Positions 46,382-56,665 are shown, counted from the stretch's first letter. The stretch: 64,000 nucleotides of DNA from Pseudomonas graminis (GCF_013201545.1 NZ_CP053746.1:4664501-4728500), one strand, 5' to 3'. Notes: generated from the letters alone by a model not told the origin. Made by a program: numbers and translations.

Positions 46382-47040
46382 CAGGCCGCTCCTCTTGAGG
46401 GTTGAAGACTCGAAGGCTGGGACTTGAACAGCACTTGAGTACTGCGCGGCAAACCGAGCAATTCGCTGCCGGCGACGAAGAACACGTCGATCCCGCGGGG
46501 GAAGTCATTGCGCGATTCCCGCTCCTGCCAGAACGCTTCCTGCAACGGCAGGCTGACGTGGTTTTTGCTTTCGATGCCCGGCCCGCGCCAGGCCAGTTGC
46601 GTGCCACCCTGCAGACTCGGCAACTGGACCAGCAGTGTGCAGGACTGGTCGGGGTAGCGATCATTGCCCAGGTCGAAACCGCTGAGGTCGTGCAACTGGC
46701 TGTCGTCGAGCAGCGCGAAGCGGGCGTTCTGCCGATCGCTGACGATCGGGCAACCACAATGGAAGGTCAGGTTGGCGCGAATGGCCTGGGTGTCGAACGT
46801 GGGCGCGAGCCACAGCGGCGTGTCGATGTCCAGCAAGGCCAGGCACAGGGCGTGGCTGGCCGCAGCGAGGCCTTCGAGGTGCGGCGGGGTTTGCGTGGCG
46901 AGCAGGCTTTGCGCTACACCGGGGCCGGCCAGCGCCTTGAGGGCGGCGCGAAAACTGCGCTGGGCATCCAGCACCGGATCGGTGAATGCCGGCTGCAGCA
47001 AGGACGCGGGCAAGGATTCAGTTGCGAGAGAGGTGCTCAT
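46381..47040 (-). CDS. phnH: C-P lyase subunit PhnH
   Basis: 219 residues. Core complex subunit with a degenerate PLP-transferase-like fold and no known active site. Recognised by FTDPVLDAQRSFRAALKALAGPG near the N-terminus and GPGIESKNHVSLP further on, plus its position between phnG and phnI. One-base overlap with phnG. Confidence 0.95.
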   Translation of the reverse strand: MSTSLATESLPASLLQPAFTDPVLDAQRSFRAALKALAGPGVAQSLLATQTPPHLEGLAAASHALCLALLDIDTPLWLAPTFDTQAIRANLTFHCGCPIVSDRQNARFALLDDSQLHDLSGFDLGNDRYPDQSCTLLVQLPSLQGGTQLAWRGPGIESKNHVSLPLQEAFWQERESRNDFPRGIDVFFVAGSELLGLPRSTQVLFKSQPSSLQPSRGAA

Positions 47041-47522
47041 CAGTTTTCTCCTCTGACCAGGGTGAAGAAGTCCACTTTGGTCGCGGCGGTTTCGGCTTGT
47101 TGTTGGGCCCGGCGCAGGTCTTGCGCGCGGGCCAGCGGGTCGATCAGGTCGCTGATCCAGTGGGCCTGTTGGGCGCCCTGCAAATGGGCGTCGGCCAGAG
47201 CGGCGAGTTCGGCGTGGGCCTTGTCACGCCCGGCCAGGTAGCTGAAGCCGGTGCGGCCGTCGGCCAGGCGCACCACGCAACGGGTCACGGTCATCTCGCC
47301 GACGTTGAACGGCGCACCGCTGCCGCCCATGCGACCACGCACCAGGGTCATGCCGATTTCCGGCGCGCGAATCAGTTGGTAGTCGGCGTCACGCAAGGCG
47401 GCTTCGTGGGCCTGCAGTTCGGCGCGGCGGCTGCGCGAGAGCACGCCGATCCAGTGCTGGCGGGCGGACAGTTCGGGGGCTGCAGCGTCGGGCGCGGTGG
47501 AGGAAACGGGTGTCGCAGTCAT
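47040..47522 (-). CDS. phnG: C-P lyase subunit PhnG
   Basis: 160 residues from ATG 47522 (GGAG 11 nt upstream); ATG 47531 is in frame but abuts that GGAG. Small core subunit that, with PhnH, PhnI and PhnL, forms the phosphonate-ribose bond. Motifs RAPEIGMTLVRGRMGGSGAPF and GEMTVTRC are typical. First gene after the phnF regulator. Confidence 0.95.
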   Translation of the reverse strand: MTATPVSSTAPDAAAPELSARQHWIGVLSRSRRAELQAHEAALRDADYQLIRAPEIGMTLVRGRMGGSGAPFNVGEMTVTRCVVRLADGRTGFSYLAGRDKAHAELAALADAHLQGAQQAHWISDLIDPLARAQDLRRAQQQAETAATKVDFFTLVRGEN

Positions 47523-47536
47523 CAAGGGCATCTCCG

Positions 47537-48256
47537 TCAGGTGACGATCTGATACTGGAAGCGGTCGGAGCGGCTGGTGGAATGGGCAATCTCCACCGGG
47601 TTTCCGTGCGCATCATGGGAAAGGGTGAGCACCGTCAGCGCCGGCAGATGACGCGGCATCAGCAGCACACTGGCTTCTTCGCGACTGGGCAGGCGCGCGC
47701 CGATCAGGCTGAAGGTGCGGGTCAACGGCAACTGCCGTTCGGTGAGGAACTGGCGCACCGAGCCGCTGACGTAGTCGGCGATCAACGACGCGCGGGTGGC
47801 GCAGTAGCGGTGACGAATCAGGCAGACCGGCTGGCCGTCGAGGCGCCGCAGGGTTTGCAGTTCGATCAGCGGCGCGTGGGGTTCGAGGCCCAGATGCGCG
47901 GCCTCCTCCACCGTTGCCGTGCAATGCCGGCGTTGCAGCAGCACCGCCTCGACGCCGTGGCCGAGCGCGGCAAGGGATTCGCTGTAGGCACTGCCGGCAG
48001 CAACCGGGTACACCAGCGGCCGGCCCAGCACCTGGGTGCCTTTGCCCTGGCGGCGCAGCAGGCTGCCTTCGCGGACCAGTTCGTCGATGGCCCGGCGAAC
48101 CGTATGCCGGTTGACCTCGAAGCGCGCGGCCAGCTGCACTTCGGCGGGCAGGTATTCGCCGGCGGTGTAGCGGTCAAGTTCACGGCGCAGGGTTTGCGCC
48201 AGTTCGAGGTACATGGGTTCTCGGTGAAGCGGTTCGGATTGTCTAGACAACTGCAT
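47537..48256 (-). CDS. phnF: PhnF, GntR/HutC-family regulator of phosphonate metabolism
   Basis: 239 residues. N-terminal GntR winged helix (about 15-80, LAARFEVNRHTVRRAIDEL) and a UTRA effector domain (about 95-235). It sits between phnE and phnG as in E. coli and is expected to repress part of the operon when no phosphonate or intermediate is bound. No operator was identified. Confidence 0.95.
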   Translation of the reverse strand: MQLSRQSEPLHREPMYLELAQTLRRELDRYTAGEYLPAEVQLAARFEVNRHTVRRAIDELVREGSLLRRQGKGTQVLGRPLVYPVAAGSAYSESLAALGHGVEAVLLQRRHCTATVEEAAHLGLEPHAPLIELQTLRRLDGQPVCLIRHRYCATRASLIADYVSGSVRQFLTERQLPLTRTFSLIGARLPSREEASVLLMPRHLPALTVLTLSHDAHGNPVEIAHSTSRSDRFQYQIVT

Positions 48257-48296
48257 GGCTAAAAAAAAGGGTTCGCACCCTCTCCTGTCGTGGTCA

Positions 48297-49085
48297 TTAG
48301 ATGAACTGCTTGCGCAGGCGCTGGGAGAATATGTCGATGACGCTCACCACCACGATGATCACCAGCAGCACCGAGCAGGTCTGGGTGAACTGGAAGGCGC
48401 GGATGTTTTCCCAGAGGATCACGCCGATCCCGCCGGCACCGACCATCCCCACCACCGTCGCCGAGCGCACGTTGGATTCGAATCGGTACAGCGCGTAGGA
48501 AATCCACAGCGGCATCACCTGCGGGATGACCCCGAAGATCACTTCCTGCAAGGCACTGGCGCCGGTGGCTCGAACGCCTTCGACCGGGCCTGGATCAATC
48601 GCTTCCACCGCTTCGGCGAACAGCTTGGCGAGCACGCCGGTGGTGCTGATCCACAACGCCAGCACGCCGGCGAATGGGCCGAGGCCGACCGCCACCACGA
48701 AGAGCATGGCGAAGACCATTTCGTTGATCGAGCGGAACGAATCCATGACCCGGCGCAGCGGTTGATGAATCCACCACGGCGTGATGTTGTCGGCGCAAAG
48801 GATGCCCAGCGGCACCGAGCAGACGATCGCCAGCAGCGTGCCCCAGAGGGCGATCTGCACCGTGACGATCATTTCCTTGAGGTACGCGCGCCATTCGTGA
48901 AAATCGGGCGGGAAGAAGTCGGCGGCGAAGGTCGCCATGTTGCCGGAGTCACGGTACAGCGCCAGCGGGTTCATTTCCGCGCCGTGCCAGGCCCAGGCCA
49001 TCATCGCCAGGAACAGGCCCCAGCCCAGGTATTGCGGCCAGCTGCGCTTGCCAGCGGCCTGGATGTAAGCAGCGTGAGTGGTCAT
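48297..49085 (-). CDS. phnE: Phosphonate ABC transporter permease PhnE
   Basis: 262 residues from ATG 49085; ATG 49118 is in frame and gives an 11-residue longer form. About five or six hydrophobic segments; EAA loop [24 protein letters not shown] and [18 protein letters not shown], a strong PhnE signature. Inner-membrane channel of the phosphonate importer. Confidence 0.95.
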   Translation of the reverse strand: MTTHAAYIQAAGKRSWPQYLGWGLFLAMMAWAWHGAEMNPLALYRDSGNMATFAADFFPPDFHEWRAYLKEMIVTVQIALWGTLLAIVCSVPLGILCADNITPWWIHQPLRRVMDSFRSINEMVFAMLFVVAVGLGPFAGVLALWISTTGVLAKLFAEAVEAIDPGPVEGVRATGASALQEVIFGVIPQVMPLWISYALYRFESNVRSATVVGMVGAGGIGVILWENIRAFQFTQTCSVLLVIIVVVSVIDIFSQRLRKQFI

Positions 49086-49160
49086 AAAGAATCCAGTTGC
49101 GATCGGGTGAAGCGTCATGACTGGCGCGCTGGGCCCTCGAGCTGCAGCGCGCCCCGTGCA

Positions 49161-50165
49161 TCAACCCGCCTTGGCGGTGCCTTGTTTTTCCAGCTCGGAA
49201 ATACGGTCCTGCAGCTTGGTCAGCCCGGCGTCGATGTCTTTCAGGCGGGTGGCCTTTTCTTCAGCGCTGAGGGTGGTGCTGGCGGTGGTTTCGGTCTTCT
49301 GCTTGAACAGCTCGAGCTGGCGGATGGTCAGCAGTTGGTCATCCGAGGACTTGAGGAACTTGCCCATCTGCATGTTTTTCAGCACGGCCTTTTCTTCGTC
49401 GGTGTCGCCGTAGTTGGCGAAGAAATCGCGGATCTTGTTCTTGTCCGCGTCGGACAGGCCCTTGCGCCAGACCATCGGGTCGGCCGGGATCAGTGGCGAT
49501 TTCCAGATCACCTTGAGCATCGCAGCCTTGTCCGGCTGGGTGACTTCCAGGCGGTCCCAGCTCTCAGTGTTGAAGGTGGCGACGTCCAGTTGCCCTTTGG
49601 CCACGCTGAGGGCGTTGACTTCGTGGCTGGAGTTCAGCGTGCGTTTGAAGGCGGTGGCGGCGTCGACGTGGTTCTGGGCGAACACGTAGTAACCCGGCAC
49701 CAGATAGCCCGAGGTGGAATTCGGGTCGCCGTTGCCGAAGGTCAGTTCCTTGGCGTGCTTGAGCATGTCCTCGACTGAATTGATCGGGCTGTCCTTGCGC
49801 GCAATGATCACGCTCCAGTAGCCGGGCGCGCCGTTGGCGGCAGCGGTCTGGGCGAAGATTTCGCCGCCGGAACGGTCCACCGCTTCAATGGCGGCCTTGT
49901 TGCCGAGCCAGGCCACGTCGACCTTGTTGAAGCGCATGCCCTGGATCAGGCCGGCGTAGTCGGAAGCGAAGGTGGCGTTGACTTTCAGCCCGGTCTTTTT
50001 GGTCATGTCGTCGATGAACGGCTGCCAGACGCTCTTCAGGTTCTGCGACGACTCGGTGGACATGATGCCGAAGTTGATGACGTTGTCATCGGCCTGCGCA
50101 GTGCCCATCAGGCAACCGGCGACGACAGCGGCAGACGCGAACACGCGCCCGATACGGTTCAACAT
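49161..50165 (-). CDS. phnD: Phosphonate-binding periplasmic protein PhnD
   Basis: 334 residues. Signal peptide ends near GTAQA (residue 25). Mature motifs: NFGIMSTESSQNLKSVWQPF, ASDYAGLIQGMRFNKVDVAWLGNKAA, NGDPNSTSGYLVPGYYVF and LNSSHEVN, which form the phosphonate pocket in relatives. The C-terminal ~60 residues are a charged helical tail. Confidence 0.96.
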   Translation of the reverse strand: MLNRIGRVFASAAVVAGCLMGTAQADDNVINFGIMSTESSQNLKSVWQPFIDDMTKKTGLKVNATFASDYAGLIQGMRFNKVDVAWLGNKAAIEAVDRSGGEIFAQTAAANGAPGYWSVIIARKDSPINSVEDMLKHAKELTFGNGDPNSTSGYLVPGYYVFAQNHVDAATAFKRTLNSSHEVNALSVAKGQLDVATFNTESWDRLEVTQPDKAAMLKVIWKSPLIPADPMVWRKGLSDADKNKIRDFFANYGDTDEEKAVLKNMQMGKFLKSSDDQLLTIRQLELFKQKTETTASTTLSAEEKATRLKDIDAGLTKLQDRISELEKQGTAKAG

Positions 50166-50232
50166 GGGGAACTCCCGGAGCTGGTTTTGGGTGTGGGGTT
50201 GAGTGGTTTTGTTACCGGTGCCGCCACCTGAG

Positions 50233-51066
50233 TCAGGCGCGGGCCATCATCAGCCGCGACGGTCGTTCGCTGTCCCGTGCCGTGCCGTCGAACATCAGGC
50301 TGGTGTCAGCGTCGGCGCCGTACAAGTCATTGAGGAACTGGCCGTTGAGCTCGCTGCCGTTGCCGTCGAAGTGAATACGCCCGCCCTTCAGTGCCACGGC
50401 ACGCGGGCAATAACGTACGGCGTAATCCACCTGATGCAGGGTGACGACAACGGTCTTGCCGTCCCGGCGATTGATGTCGGCGAGGATTTCCATGACCTTG
50501 CGCGCGGACTCGGGGTCGAGGGAGGCAATAGGCTCGTCAGCCAGAATGACTTCGGCCTGCTGGGTCAGCGCACGAGCAATGGCCACACGCTGCTGCTGGC
50601 CGCCGGACAGCGTCGAGGCCCGCTGCGGCGCCAGATCGGCGAGGCCGACGCGGTCGAGGTTGGCCATGGCGCGGGCTTTTTCCTCGGCATTGAACAGCCC
50701 GAGACTGCCGCGCCAACGCGGCATGCGACCGAGGCAACCGAGCAGGACGTTGTCGAGGACGCTGAGGCGATTGACCAGATTGAACTGCTGAAAGATGTAG
50801 CCGATGTCGGCACGCAAACGGCGCACCTTGCCGTTGAGCCGGCCCGAAGCCTGCACTTCCCGGCCCAGCACCTGAACGCTGCCGCCGTTGCTGCGATCAC
50901 AGCAGGCCAGCCCGGCCAGATGGCGCAACAGGGTGGATTTGCCGGAACCGGAAGCGCCGATCAGCGCCACCATTTCCCCGTGTTGTATAGACAATGCAAG
51001 GTCAACCAAAGCGGTCTTGCGGACGAATGTCTTGTTCAGGCGGTCGACGTGGATGGCTGCGGTCAT
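50233..51066 (-). CDS. phnC: Phosphonate ABC transporter ATP-binding protein PhnC
   Basis: 277 residues from ATG 51066 ([10 protein letters not shown]). Walker [13 protein letters not shown]-loop [18 protein letters not shown], signature [15 protein letters not shown], Walker [16 protein letters not shown]. First gene of the phn operon. A weak Pho-box-like sequence lies about 85-115 bp upstream (51151-51178). In-frame sequence beyond this start runs into the promoter area. Confidence 0.96.
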   Translation of the reverse strand: MTAAIHVDRLNKTFVRKTALVDLALSIQHGEMVALIGASGSGKSTLLRHLAGLACCDRSNGGSVQVLGREVQASGRLNGKVRRLRADIGYIFQQFNLVNRLSVLDNVLLGCLGRMPRWRGSLGLFNAEEKARAMANLDRVGLADLAPQRASTLSGGQQQRVAIARALTQQAEVILADEPIASLDPESARKVMEILADINRRDGKTVVVTLHQVDYAVRYCPRAVALKGGRIHFDGNGSELNGQFLNDLYGADADTSLMFDGTARDSERPSRLMMARA

Positions 51067-51392
51067 GGGCTTCTCTGGTCTTGTGATTCCAGCGTCCTGC
51101 CGGGGGTGAATGATCAGCCGCACGACCGTCCATGGCCGCGTTCGGTGCGAGTGACATTAGGGGCAGCCTGTGGCAGTTCCATGAATCGACGATGACGGCG
51201 GCGTTTCACTTCGGAGACGGTTTGATGCGGGATTTTTCGGGGGTTTTGTGGACATCAGGACGTTAAAGGGCGGTCTAGCGGCTGTGCGGGCTAGACAAGT
51301 TGCGCGGATGTTGAAGGCGGGATGGGAAGGGTTCTGGCAGGGCTGAAATAAATAATTCGTGCCGTTGGTCCGTTGGCACAGCCCGATGCAGT

Positions 51393-51604
51393 GAGTGGGA
51401 CTGGCTTTAGCCTGGAAAGCGTTGGATGTCACGCTGCGGGATTGAGGGCGTAAAGACTGGCCTCTTCCCGGCTGAAGCCGGTCCCACAAGATCACCGCAT
51501 CCCGTCAGTGAGACCTGTGACGCGGAGCGTCAGGGGATGCATTCCCACGCGGAGCGTAGGGAACGATCACCTCGTACCTAGTGGGACCGGCTTTAGCCGG
51601 GAAG
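51393..51604. repeat. REP units with a GCGTGGG-type hairpin repeat
   Basis: Three GCCGGC-class units (51393-51418, 51463-51488 and 51581-51604). Between them a second dispersed repeat at 51513-51572 has hairpins TGACGC/GCGTCA and TTCCCACGC/GCGTAGGGAA (one mismatch). All lie in the long gap upstream of phnC. Confidence 0.82.
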
Positions 51605-51606
51605 CT

Positions 51607-51905
51607 TTTGATCTGCTTTTGATCCTGATCTTCAAACACAAATAGTTCAGTCACCGCCAATCGCGACTTGGGTGCAGGCTGAACGCAGGTCTCGCGGAGT
51701 GGGCCGAGCGGCATGGATGCCGCGAGAGCCGCCCCCCGCCATGGATGGCGGATGGCGGCGGGCCCACGGAGCGGGACCGGAGTGAAGGAACCCGACGAAG
51801 TCGGGCCCAACCAGGAGCAGGCACCCTTGGTTACTTGGGGTGCTTTTCCAAGTAACTCGCCGAAGGCGAAACAGAGGCCGTTAGGCCGACGCCCTTGATC
51901 TTGAT
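51607..51905 (-). repeat. Dispersed structured repeat, copy R4
   Basis: Inverted relative to R1. Core 51688-51778, 91 nt: GGTCTCGC pairs with GCGGGACC (one G-T wobble) and GTGGGCC with GGCCCAC. Inner hairpins GCGGCAT/ATGCCGC and CCGCCAT/ATGGCGG are as in R2. It ends 8 bp from the stop codon of the chemoreceptor gene, a placement much like R2 next to the LysR stop. Confidence 0.88.
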
Positions 51906-51912
51906 CAGCCAT

Positions 51913-53805
51913 TTAGATCCTGAACGTCCCCACCAAATGCTGCAGCCGCGCCGTCTGGTGCTCCAGATGAGCACAGGCATCGAGCGTCGATTTCAGGTTA
52001 TCGACCCCTTCCTGATTCAGCGTATTGATCTCCGTAATGTCGACATTGATCGACTCCACCACCGCCGTCTGCTCCTCGGTCGCGGTCGCCACCGACTGGT
52101 TCATCCCGTCGATCTCACTGATCCGGCGGGTCACGCTGTTGAGGCGTTCGCCGGCCTGATTGGCGATGGTCACACTGTTCTCGCTCTGGCGCTGACTCTC
52201 GGTCATGTTGATCACCGCATCACGGGCGCCGACCTGCAACTCCTCGATCATGCCCTGCACCTGCTGCGCCGAATCCTGGGTGCGGTGCGCCAGGTTCCTC
52301 ACCTCGTCTGCCACCACCGCAAAACCACGCCCCGCTTCCCCTGCCCGCGCCGCTTCAATGGCGGCGTTGAGCGCGAGCAAGTTGGTCTGCTGGGAAATGC
52401 CGGTGATCACTTCCAGAATCTGACCGATGTTTGCAGTCTTGTTGTTCAGCGTTTCGATATTGGCGCACGACTCGCTGATCTTCTCGGACAGCTGGTTCAT
52501 CGCCTTGATGGTCTGGCTGACAACGCCCTGACCTTCACTGGCCAACTGCGTGGCTTCGCTGGAATGCTGCGACGCCAGCGCGGCGTTCTGCGCGATTTCC
52601 TGGGCGGCGGCGCCGAGCTGGTTGATCGCGGCGGCCACGCTGCTGGTGCGGCTGGTCTGCTGATCGGAATTCCCCATCGACGAGTTCGAGGCCCCGACCA
52701 CACGGGCCGCGACTTCACCCAGTTGCCCGGCGGTCGACGCCACTTCGCGGATCGAGCCGTGAATACGCTCCAGAAAGCGGTTGAACGACTGCGCCAGCGC
52801 GCCGAACTCATCCTGGGACACGATAGCGAGACGCATGGTCAGGTCACCCTCCCCGTCGGCAATGTCCTGCATCGCCCGGCCCATCTGGTGCAACGGCTGC
52901 ATCAGCACGCGGATCAACAGCCCCAGCAACACCATGATGATCGCCACAGCAATGACCATGGCGAGAATCGCCGAAGAGCGGAATTCGCTGAGCATTGAGT
53001 AGGCCGCGTCGCGGTCGAGCACCAGCGCCACGTACCAGCTCGCCGACGACAGCCCCTCCACCTTGGTGAACGAGATGATCTGCGCCTTGCCGCCGGACTC
53101 GATTTCCGCCACGCCCGGCGCTATGGTCGGCGCACCGTTCGGATAGGCCTCGCTGACGTTCTTGAGGATCAGCTTGCTGTCCGGGTGAATCAGAATCTTG
53201 CCGTCGGCGCTGACGATGTACGCATAGCCATGGCCGCCAAAGCTCAGCGAGTTGATGGTCTTGCTGATCGCGTCCAGGGAAATGTCCGCGCCCGCGACGC
53301 CGATCATCTGCCCCTGCTGGCGCACCGGTGTGGCCAGCGTCACCACCAGCTTGCCCGACGACGCGGCGATGTACGGCTCGGTCACGATAATGCCCTGAGC
53401 CGCATCCGCCGCCTTGTACCAGCCACGGGCTCGCGGGTCATAGTCCGCCGCACGATTACCCGCAGGCACGGAAAACATCACCCCGTCCTTGCTCCCGAAA
53501 TAACTGAGCTGGAAATTGTCCGGGTAGACCGGCAAACCGATCGCACGCTGCAAACTGCCGAGCGCCGGACCGTCCACAGCGATCTGCTGAGCCATGGAGT
53601 TGAGCAACTGCGTGCGGCTGTCGAGCCAGGTTTGAATGTTTTGCGTGGTCAGACTGCCCAACTGTTGAAGTTCGGAGGCGACACTGTTTTTCAGGGTTTC
53701 GCGCTGGCGATAATCGTTCACCAGAATGAAACACGAGAAAGCAACTACCACGATGAGTGCAGCGGCCAGCAGGATTTTTCTGCTGAAACCCAGACGTTTG
53801 ATCAT
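51913..53805 (-). CDS. Methyl-accepting chemotaxis protein (amino-acid-type dCache sensor)
   Basis: 630 residues from ATG 53805. First membrane helix about 10-28. The periplasmic dCache_1 domain (about 35-270) contains [33 protein letters not shown] and VAGADISLD, which match the Y/R/W/Y/D set that defines amino-acid-binding dCache receptors such as PctA. A second helix (about 280-300), HAMP, and the signalling tip [20 protein letters not shown] follow. Amino-acid taxis is the best guess. A longer upstream reading is not credible. Confidence 0.93.
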   Translation of the reverse strand: MIKRLGFSRKILLAAALIVVVAFSCFILVNDYRQRETLKNSVASELQQLGSLTTQNIQTWLDSRTQLLNSMAQQIAVDGPALGSLQRAIGLPVYPDNFQLSYFGSKDGVMFSVPAGNRAADYDPRARGWYKAADAAQGIIVTEPYIAASSGKLVVTLATPVRQQGQMIGVAGADISLDAISKTINSLSFGGHGYAYIVSADGKILIHPDSKLILKNVSEAYPNGAPTIAPGVAEIESGGKAQIISFTKVEGLSSASWYVALVLDRDAAYSMLSEFRSSAILAMVIAVAIIMVLLGLLIRVLMQPLHQMGRAMQDIADGEGDLTMRLAIVSQDEFGALAQSFNRFLERIHGSIREVASTAGQLGEVAARVVGASNSSMGNSDQQTSRTSSVAAAINQLGAAAQEIAQNAALASQHSSEATQLASEGQGVVSQTIKAMNQLSEKISESCANIETLNNKTANIGQILEVITGISQQTNLLALNAAIEAARAGEAGRGFAVVADEVRNLAHRTQDSAQQVQGMIEELQVGARDAVINMTESQRQSENSVTIANQAGERLNSVTRRISEIDGMNQSVATATEEQTAVVESINVDITEINTLNQEGVDNLKSTLDACAHLEHQTARLQHLVGTFRI

Positions 53806-54111
53806 ATGCGTGTGTCCATAACAGAGATGACAGCGACAAGAGTGCGATGCCGATAGGTGCGCTGCGCTTTGCACGGGTGCAGCAGGAAAGAGAAGGCACG
53901 GCCTGAAAGATGTTTCGGCTGCAAACCCAGGGAGTTTAGGGCCGGTTACCGATGAAAATTGAGTGCTGTTCTTTAGGAGGAGAAATAGTTGAACTTCAAT
54001 ACAATTGCGGGACGTTAGTTCAAGTAGTGGATCCAATAAAGACCGTTGTTTATATACGGCTTAACTAACAGACGTCGAATATGGGCGCGATGAATTGCCG
54101 ACGTGTTCGCG
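53806..54111. other. Upstream region of the PctA-like receptor
   Basis: No gene seen. It becomes AT-rich at about 53960-54080, which suggests promoter sequence for the chemoreceptor. No FliA-type (TAAA...GCCGATAA) site in the right direction was found. Confidence 0.4.
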
Positions 54112-54284
54112 CAGCCATATGACGCGGAGCGTCAGGGAATGCGTTCCCACGCAGAGCGTGGGAACGATCGGACGTCCGGGTGTCAGCTCGAAACAACCCC
54201 GTTGCCCACACCTGCCCCTTCCCGGCTAAAGCCGGTCCCACTAACAGACCGCGCGCGATGTAGGACCGGCTTCAGCCGGGAAGC
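54112..54284. repeat. GCGTGGG-type hairpin repeat followed by a REP doublet
   Basis: 54112-54172 has hairpins TGACGC/GCGTCA and TTCCCACGC/GCGTGGGAA. 54217-54284 has CTTCCCGGCTAAAGCCGGTC and, inverted, AGGACCGGCTTCAGCCGGGA. Confidence 0.82.
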
Positions 54285-54286
54285 TT

Positions 54287-54625
54287 TTGATCTTGATCTT
54301 CATACACATAACGCCTAGACACCGCCAATCGCGACTTAGGTGCAGGCTGAACGCAGGTCTCGCGGAGTGGGCCGAGCCGCAGGGATGCGGCGAGAGCGCC
54401 GTCAGGACATGGATGTCCGTTCGGCGCGGGCCCACGGAGCGAGACCGGAGTGAAGGAACCCAGACGCAGGAGGGGCCCAACCAGGAGCACAAGCCCTTGG
54501 CTGCTCTTTAAAATCGAGAGCGGGGCTTTATCAAGTAACTCGCCGAAGGCGAAACAGTCTGCCCCCAGGCAGATGCTTGGGATCTTAAAGATATTGATCT
54601 GCCGTCAGGCAGATGCTCTTGATCT
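54287..54625 (-). repeat. Dispersed structured repeat, copy R5 (variant)
   Basis: Inverted relative to R1. Core 54356-54446, 91 nt: GGTCTCGC/GCGAGACC and GTGGGCC/GGCCCAC, with hairpins GCCGCA/TGCGGC and GGACAT/ATGTCC. Unlike the other copies it has lost one arm of the GTTACTTGG...CCAAGTAAC hairpin; that stretch (about 54490-54530) is replaced by unrelated sequence containing TTTAAAATCGAGAG. The downstream GCCTGGGGGCAGA-type motif is kept and partly duplicated (54556-54616). Confidence 0.85.
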
Positions 54626-54644
54626 CCCTGCGCAGCACGCATCA

Positions 54645-55628
54645 TCACGACTCCAGATGACACCGCACCCGCTCCCCCGCCACCGCCCCCCTCGCCGGCA
54701 ACAACGCCTGCGGCCGCTCGCAACCCGAGGTTGCCTTCGGACAACGATCCCGGAAAAAACACCCCGTCGGCAACGTCCGATTGCCCGGCAGCTCGGTCGG
54801 CGCCGACACCTGAGCGTCGTCCACCGCCCCCCCCAGACGCGGCACCGCCTCCAGCAACAGCTGCGTATACGGATGACGCGGTCGCTCCAGCACCTCCGCC
54901 GCCGTACCCAACTCCACAATCTGCCCCAGGTACATCACCGCCACCCGGTCGGCCATATGCCGCACCACCGACACATTGTGGGAAATCAAAATGTACGTCA
55001 GGTCCCGGCTGCGCTGCAGCTCCGCCAACAAGTTGAGGATCTGCGCCTGCACCGAAATATCCAGTGCCGACGTCGGCTCATCGAGCACGATGATGTCCGG
55101 GTTGGACGACAACGCCCGGGCAATGGCGATCCGCTGACGCTGCCCGCCGGAAAACTGATGGGGAAAGCGATCAAGGTATTCCGTGCGAATACCCACCTGG
55201 GCCGCCACCTTCTCCGCGATGCCACGCATTTCCTGACGCGGCGCCGATCGCTGCACGAACAACGGCTCGGTGATCACTTTCCACACCGGTAGCCTCGGGT
55301 CGAGGGACGACTGCGGGTCCTGAAACACGATCTGCACGTTGCTGCTGCGTTCTTTGTCGCTGTTATAGACCCAGTCAAGCCGGCCCGAGGTCGGCTTGAT
55401 CAAGCCCATCAACAACTGCGCCAGGGTGCTTTTGCCGCAGCCGGATTCACCGACCACGCCGAGGGTTTCGCCGGCGCGGACCTGCAGATCAATACCGTTC
55501 AGGGCATGGGCCAGGGCTTTCGGGCGACCGAGCCAGTCCTTGCCCATGGGGTAATGCACGCGCACGTCTTGCAGGCCGAGGATGGTCGGGTTTTGGCCGG
55601 GCAATGTCTGCAGAGCTGGAAGGGTCAT
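54645..55628 (-). CDS. ddpF: D-Ala-D-Ala/dipeptide ABC transporter ATPase DdpF
   Basis: 327 residues from ATG 55628, overlapping the ddpD stop. Walker A GESGCGKSTLA, signature FSGGQRQRIAIARAL, Walker B IIVLDEPTSALD, and a C-terminal oligopeptide-ABC extension with Cys motifs (CFFRDRCPKATSGC). Second ATPase of the importer. The upstream extension overlaps ddpD and is rejected. The name rests on operon context; dppF-like by sequence. Confidence 0.9.
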   Translation of the reverse strand: MTLPALQTLPGQNPTILGLQDVRVHYPMGKDWLGRPKALAHALNGIDLQVRAGETLGVVGESGCGKSTLAQLLMGLIKPTSGRLDWVYNSDKERSSNVQIVFQDPQSSLDPRLPVWKVITEPLFVQRSAPRQEMRGIAEKVAAQVGIRTEYLDRFPHQFSGGQRQRIAIARALSSNPDIIVLDEPTSALDISVQAQILNLLAELQRSRDLTYILISHNVSVVRHMADRVAVMYLGQIVELGTAAEVLERPRHPYTQLLLEAVPRLGGAVDDAQVSAPTELPGNRTLPTGCFFRDRCPKATSGCERPQALLPARGAVAGERVRCHLES

Positions 55629-56665
55629 GGCCGCGACTCCTGTGCGGTGATGTGTAACGGCGCGCTCAACCAGCAGGCGCTTTTGCGGTCTGCGGCGGCA
55701 TCGATGATCTGCATCGGCGGGCGCTGCAGGCATTGGGCCGTGGCGAAGGCGCAGCGATCAAGAAAGGTGCAGCCCTCTGGCAGCGCCGAGAGATTGGGCA
55801 CCTGCCCGGGAATGGTCTTCAGGTCCTGGCCCGGCTCGACCATCTCCGGTAACCCGCTGAGCAAACCCTGGGTGTACGGGTGTCGCGGGTCGGCCATCAC
55901 CTGCGCGGTGACGCCCTGCTCCACCACTGCGCCGGTGTACATCACGTAGACCCGATCGCAGAACTGCGACACCAGCGCCATGTCGTGGGTGATCAGCAAA
56001 ATCGCCGTGCCCCGCGCACGGGCCTTTTCCCGCAGCAGCAACAGCACTTGCCGCTGCACGGTGACGTCCAGCGCGGTGGTCGGCTCGTCGGCGATCAGCA
56101 ACTGCGGGTCGCAGGAGAACGCCAGAGCGATCATCACCCGCTGACGCATGCCGCCGGAAAGTTCGAAAGGGTAACTGTTCATCACCTGCTCGGGGTCGGC
56201 GATGTGCATGTCCCGCAGCAACGCGATGGCTTTGGCCCTGGCGTCCGCCTTGCTCAGGCGCTGGTGATGGATGATCACGTCGAGCATCTGCCGACCGATG
56301 CGGCGGGTCGGATTGAGCGCGGTCATGGGCTCCTGAAAGATCATGGCGGCGTCGCGGCCACGCACACTCAACAGGTCCTTCTCTTTGGCGGTGAGCATGT
56401 CGCGGCCGAGAATACTCAGGCTGCCACTTTTCACTTCGTAAGAGCGCTCCGGCAGCAGGCGCAGGCTGAGCATCGCGGTGACCGACTTGCCCGAACCGGA
56501 CTCGCCGATCACCCCGACGATCTCGCCGGGATTGACGTGCAGCGACACCCCATTGAGCGCGTTGACCGTGCTTCTGTAGGCCGGAAATTCGATGCGCAGG
56601 TCGTCGATGACCAGCACCGGGGCCTGCTCGGGCAGAGGTTGTTGAACGGAAGCCTGCATGGTCAT
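55625..56665 (-). CDS. ddpD: D-Ala-D-Ala/dipeptide ABC transporter ATPase DdpD
   Basis: 346 residues. Walker [12 protein letters not shown], signature LSGGMRQRVMIALAF, Walker B LLIADEPTTALD, C-terminal Cys motif CTFLDRCAFATAQC. The start at 56665 overlaps the ddpC stop; Met3 (56659) is an alternative. Confidence 0.9.
   Translation of the reverse strand: MTMQASVQQPLPEQAPVLVIDDLRIEFPAYRSTVNALNGVSLHVNPGEIVGVIGESGSGKSVTAMLSLRLLPERSYEVKSGSLSILGRDMLTAKEKDLLSVRGRDAAMIFQEPMTALNPTRRIGRQMLDVIIHHQRLSKADARAKAIALLRDMHIADPEQVMNSYPFELSGGMRQRVMIALAFSCDPQLLIADEPTTALDVTVQRQVLLLLREKARARGTAILLITHDMALVSQFCDRVYVMYTGAVVEQGVTAQVMADPRHPYTQGLLSGLPEMVEPGQDLKTIPGQVPNLSALPEGCTFLDRCAFATAQCLQRPPMQIIDAAADRKSACWLSAPLHITAQESRP

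Noticed and set aside
48255..49778. 507-codon plus-strand frame across phnE and phnD
   Set aside because: Antisense to two conserved genes; His/Asp-rich composition typical of shadows in GC-rich DNA.
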